DNA of 7,408 nt, taken from contig CAMHDC010000057.1 in NCBI GenBank assembly GCA_946183765.1, forward strand, positions 1-7,408, written 5' to 3'. Positions 6,081-7,408 of the stretch are shown here, in pieces. Numbering within the stretch: the stretch's first letter is position 1; each line of letters starts with the position of its first letter. The translations under genes were made by a program, and so were the position numbers. This stretch comes from an uncultured Clostridia bacterium. Its GTDB lineage: Bacteria; Bacillota; Clostridia; Christensenellales; CAG-138. The notes beneath the pieces are model-generated. The model did not search any database, was not told the origin of the DNA, and was given only the letters and a program-made list of their open reading frames with translations.

Positions 6081-6686
6081 ATGGACGAGCAGCGGTTCAT
6101 CGACAACCTGATCCGCCGCGGATATAAGGTCGCCGTCTTCGACACGGGGGCTGAAGCGGCGGCGTATCTGAACGAAGCCATCGACGGACGGACCGTGGGC
6201 TTCGGGGATTCCGAGACCATGCTGTCCATGGGCCTTTACGACCTTTTGGCGACCCACAACCAATGCTTCGATCCCATGCACCGACCCGTAGGCGAGACCT
6301 TCCGGGAGACCGCCCGCAAAACCCTGCTGACGGACGTCTTTTTGACCTCCCTCAACGCCATGAGCGAGACCGGGGAGCTGGTGAACATCGACGGCACGGG
6401 GAACCGGGTGGCCGGATCGCTGTTCGGCCACGAGAAGGTGTACTTCGTGGTGAGCCTCTCGAAGCTCTGCCCCACCCTGGACGACGCCTTATTTCGGGCC
6501 CGGAACGTGGCCGCACCGCAGAATTCCGCCCGGCACGGGTTCCAGAACCCCTGCGCCGTGAAGGGCGATCGGTGCTACGACTGCTCCGCCCGTGACCGCA
6601 TCTGCAACGCTCTGGTCGTCCACTACCGGAAGATGCGGGGCATCAAGATGGAAGTGGTGCTGATCCGGGAACCGCTGGGACTATAG
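6081..6686 (+). CDS. LUD-domain protein (lactate utilization/DUF162 family)
   Basis: A 201-residue protein of the LUD (LutC/YkgG, DUF162) fold family, whose studied members are subunits of the lactate oxidation complex LutABC. Supporting blocks are GFGDSETMLSMGL (40-52), LTSLNAMSETGELVNIDGTG (88-107), and RARNVAAPQNSARHG (139-153). A cysteine cluster near the C-terminus, Cys158-x6-Cys165-x2-Cys168-x6-Cys175, could bind zinc or an iron-sulfur cluster; this is inference. The start ATG 6081 lies two bases after the aminopeptidase stop, and without a clear ribosome site it is probably translated by coupling. An in-frame TTG at 6075 overlaps the stop and is less likely. No lutA or lutB homologue is in the window, so the usual 'lactate utilization' label should not be taken as its function. 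The gene ends 63 bases before a strong terminator. Confidence 0.88.
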   Translation: MDEQRFIDNLIRRGYKVAVFDTGAEAAAYLNEAIDGRTVGFGDSETMLSMGLYDLLATHNQCFDPMHRPVGETFRETARKTLLTDVFLTSLNAMSETGELVNIDGTGNRVAGSLFGHEKVYFVVSLSKLCPTLDDALFRARNVAAPQNSARHGFQNPCAVKGDRCYDCSARDRICNALVVHYRKMRGIKMEVVLIREPLGL

Positions 6687-6710
6687 GTATAGCGTGTTTC
6701 GTTTGCCGCC

Positions 6711-6728
6711 GGTTCTCTTCGGAGAGCT
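6711..6728 (+). other. Small UUCG-tetraloop hairpin in the 3' untranslated region
   Basis: A 7-bp stem (two G-U wobbles) closed by C(TTCG)G, an exceptionally stable RNA tetraloop, 25 bases after the LUD stop. No T tract follows, so it is not itself a terminator. It may stabilise the mRNA 3' end. Confidence 0.45.
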
Positions 6729-6749
6729 ATGCTGCAAAGGCAGGCATGA

Positions 6750-6786
6750 AAAGACCGCTGCTTGACTGCAGCGGTCTTTGTTTTTT
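6750..6786 (+). terminator. Intrinsic terminator of the aminopeptidase/LUD operon
   Basis: A perfect 12-bp stem, AAAGACCGCTGC pairing with GCAGCGGTCTTT, with a 6-base loop TTGACT, followed by G and TTTTTT (6781-6786). On the minus strand the same stem is followed by only one or two further T residues, so it may also terminate the convergent purL transcript but less efficiently. Confidence 0.93.
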
Positions 6787-6803
6787 GAAGGAGCATCTGC
6801 CCC

Positions 6804-7408
6804 TTATTGATAATACCGGATTGCGGCCTCGAACATGCGGTTATCGTAGTTGCCGGGTACGTTTTTGTAAAGGCCGTCGCCGATGCGCTCGCTGTGGCCC
6901 ATCTTGCCGAAGACGCGGCCATCCGGAGAGGTGATGCCCTCGATGGCGTACAGGGAGCCGTTGGGGTTGAATTCGATGTCCATGGTCGCGTCGCCGTCCA
7001 GATCCACGTACTGGGTGGCGATCTGTCCGTTTTCCGCCAGCTTTCGGATGAGAGCTTCGTCGGCGATGAAGCGGCCCTCCCCGTGGGAGATGGGCACGTT
7101 CACCACGTCGCCCACGTTCATGAGGCTGAGCCAGGGGGATTTGTTGGAAGCGATCCGGGTCCTTACGATCCGGGACTGATGCCGATGGATCAGGTTATAG
7201 GTGAGGGTGGGACAGTTTTCGTCCGTCTCCATGATCCGGCCAAAGGGCACCAGGCCCAGCTTGATGAGGGCCTGGAAGCCGTTGCAGATGCCGCACATGA
7301 GGCCGTCCCGGTGGCTGAGCAGGTCCGTCACCCCGTCCTTGATGCGCTCGTTTCGGAAGAAGGCGGTGATGAACTTGCCGCTGCCGTCGGGCTCGTCGCC
7401 GCCGGAGA
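6804..7408 (-). CDS. purL: Phosphoribosylformylglycinamidine synthase, C-terminal glutaminase domain (5' part beyond window)
   Basis: The C-terminal 200 residues of the large single-chain PurL (FGAM synthase), which makes FGAM from FGAR, ATP and glutamine in purine synthesis. The visible part is most of the class I glutaminase domain that releases ammonia for the synthetase. The reading frame enters at the right edge (first full codon 7406-7404) with SGGDEPDGSGKF, a stretch typical of the large PurL type rather than the separate PurQ. The nucleophile is Cys41 of the visible part (GICNGFQALIKLGLVPFG), and the partner residues are His171 and Glu173 (MGHSERIG). The end KNVPGN followed by a short tail is as expected. 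The stop is TAA 6806-6804. A GTG at 7331 is internal and not a start. The gene is convergent with the LUD gene and shares the terminator region. Confidence 0.95.
   Translation of the reverse strand, partial: SGGDEPDGSGKFITAFFRNERIKDGVTDLLSHRDGLMCGICNGFQALIKLGLVPFGRIMETDENCPTLTYNLIHRHQSRIVRTRIASNKSPWLSLMNVGDVVNVPISHGEGRFIADEALIRKLAENGQIATQYVDLDGDATMDIEFNPNGSLYAIEGITSPDGRVFGKMGHSERIGDGLYKNVPGNYDNRMFEAAIRYYQ

Noticed and set aside
6804..7331. Separate 175-codon gene starting at GTG 7331
   Set aside because: The frame continues upstream to the window edge with conserved PurL sequence (SGGDEPDGSGKF), so the GTG is an internal Val codon.
1..7408. CRISPR array, mobile element, tRNA, riboswitch or defence island
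   Set aside because: No spaced direct repeats, transposase or integrase motifs, tRNA-like cloverleaf, or long structured leader was seen. The noncoding gaps total only about 310 bases and are accounted for by promoters, an operator and a terminator.

Overview
The window looks like chromosomal DNA from a GC-rich member of the Bacillota, most likely class Clostridia (for example an uncultured gut Oscillospirales- or Christensenellales-like lineage). This rests on the gene families, not on a marker gene: a long (about 590-residue) HflX, a large-type single-chain PurL with a fused glutaminase domain, a MarR/ABC-exporter operon, an M18 aminopeptidase, strong G/C preference at third codon positions, and sigma-A-like promoters with AT-rich boxes. 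No rRNA, tRNA, CRISPR array, insertion sequence or phage gene was seen. Coding density is high and the only gaps are short regulatory ones.

Layout from left to right. (1) Positions 1-2103, minus strand: a MarR-type regulator followed, with a 4-base ATGA overlap, by an ABC exporter half-transporter whose 3' end runs off the left edge. The operon has a near-consensus promoter (TTGACA, 16 bp, TATAAT) overlapped by a perfect 29-bp inverted repeat, the obvious autoregulatory operator. The exporter carries the degenerate type of nucleotide-binding domain (Asp for the catalytic Glu, Gln for the switch His), so a canonical partner subunit is expected just beyond the left edge. (2) Positions 2197-4682, minus strand: hflX followed, again with an ATGA overlap, by a small ABC/SMC-like ATPase of the COG3910 type. 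(3) Positions 4683-4785: a compact divergent promoter region. (4) Positions 4786-6686, plus strand: an M18 aminopeptidase and, two bases later, a LUD-domain protein. (5) Positions 6687-6803: a small UUCG hairpin and a strong intrinsic terminator between convergent genes. (6) Positions 6804-7408, minus strand: the C-terminal glutaminase part of PurL, whose 5' part lies beyond the right edge.

Most genes are recognisable housekeeping or accessory families. The most interesting observation is in hflX: its N-terminal extension contains a complete JAMM/MPN-like motif (E52, H95, H97, S105, D108) with the same His-to-Asp spacing as RadC, suggesting a RadC/JAB-like domain fused to a ribosome-associated GTPase. 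The hflX promoter also sits so close to the start codon that the mRNA should be leaderless. The HflX/ATPase pair is translationally coupled. HflX acts on stalled or antibiotic-bound ribosomes in other bacteria, so a functional link between the two proteins is a reasonable but unproven inference.
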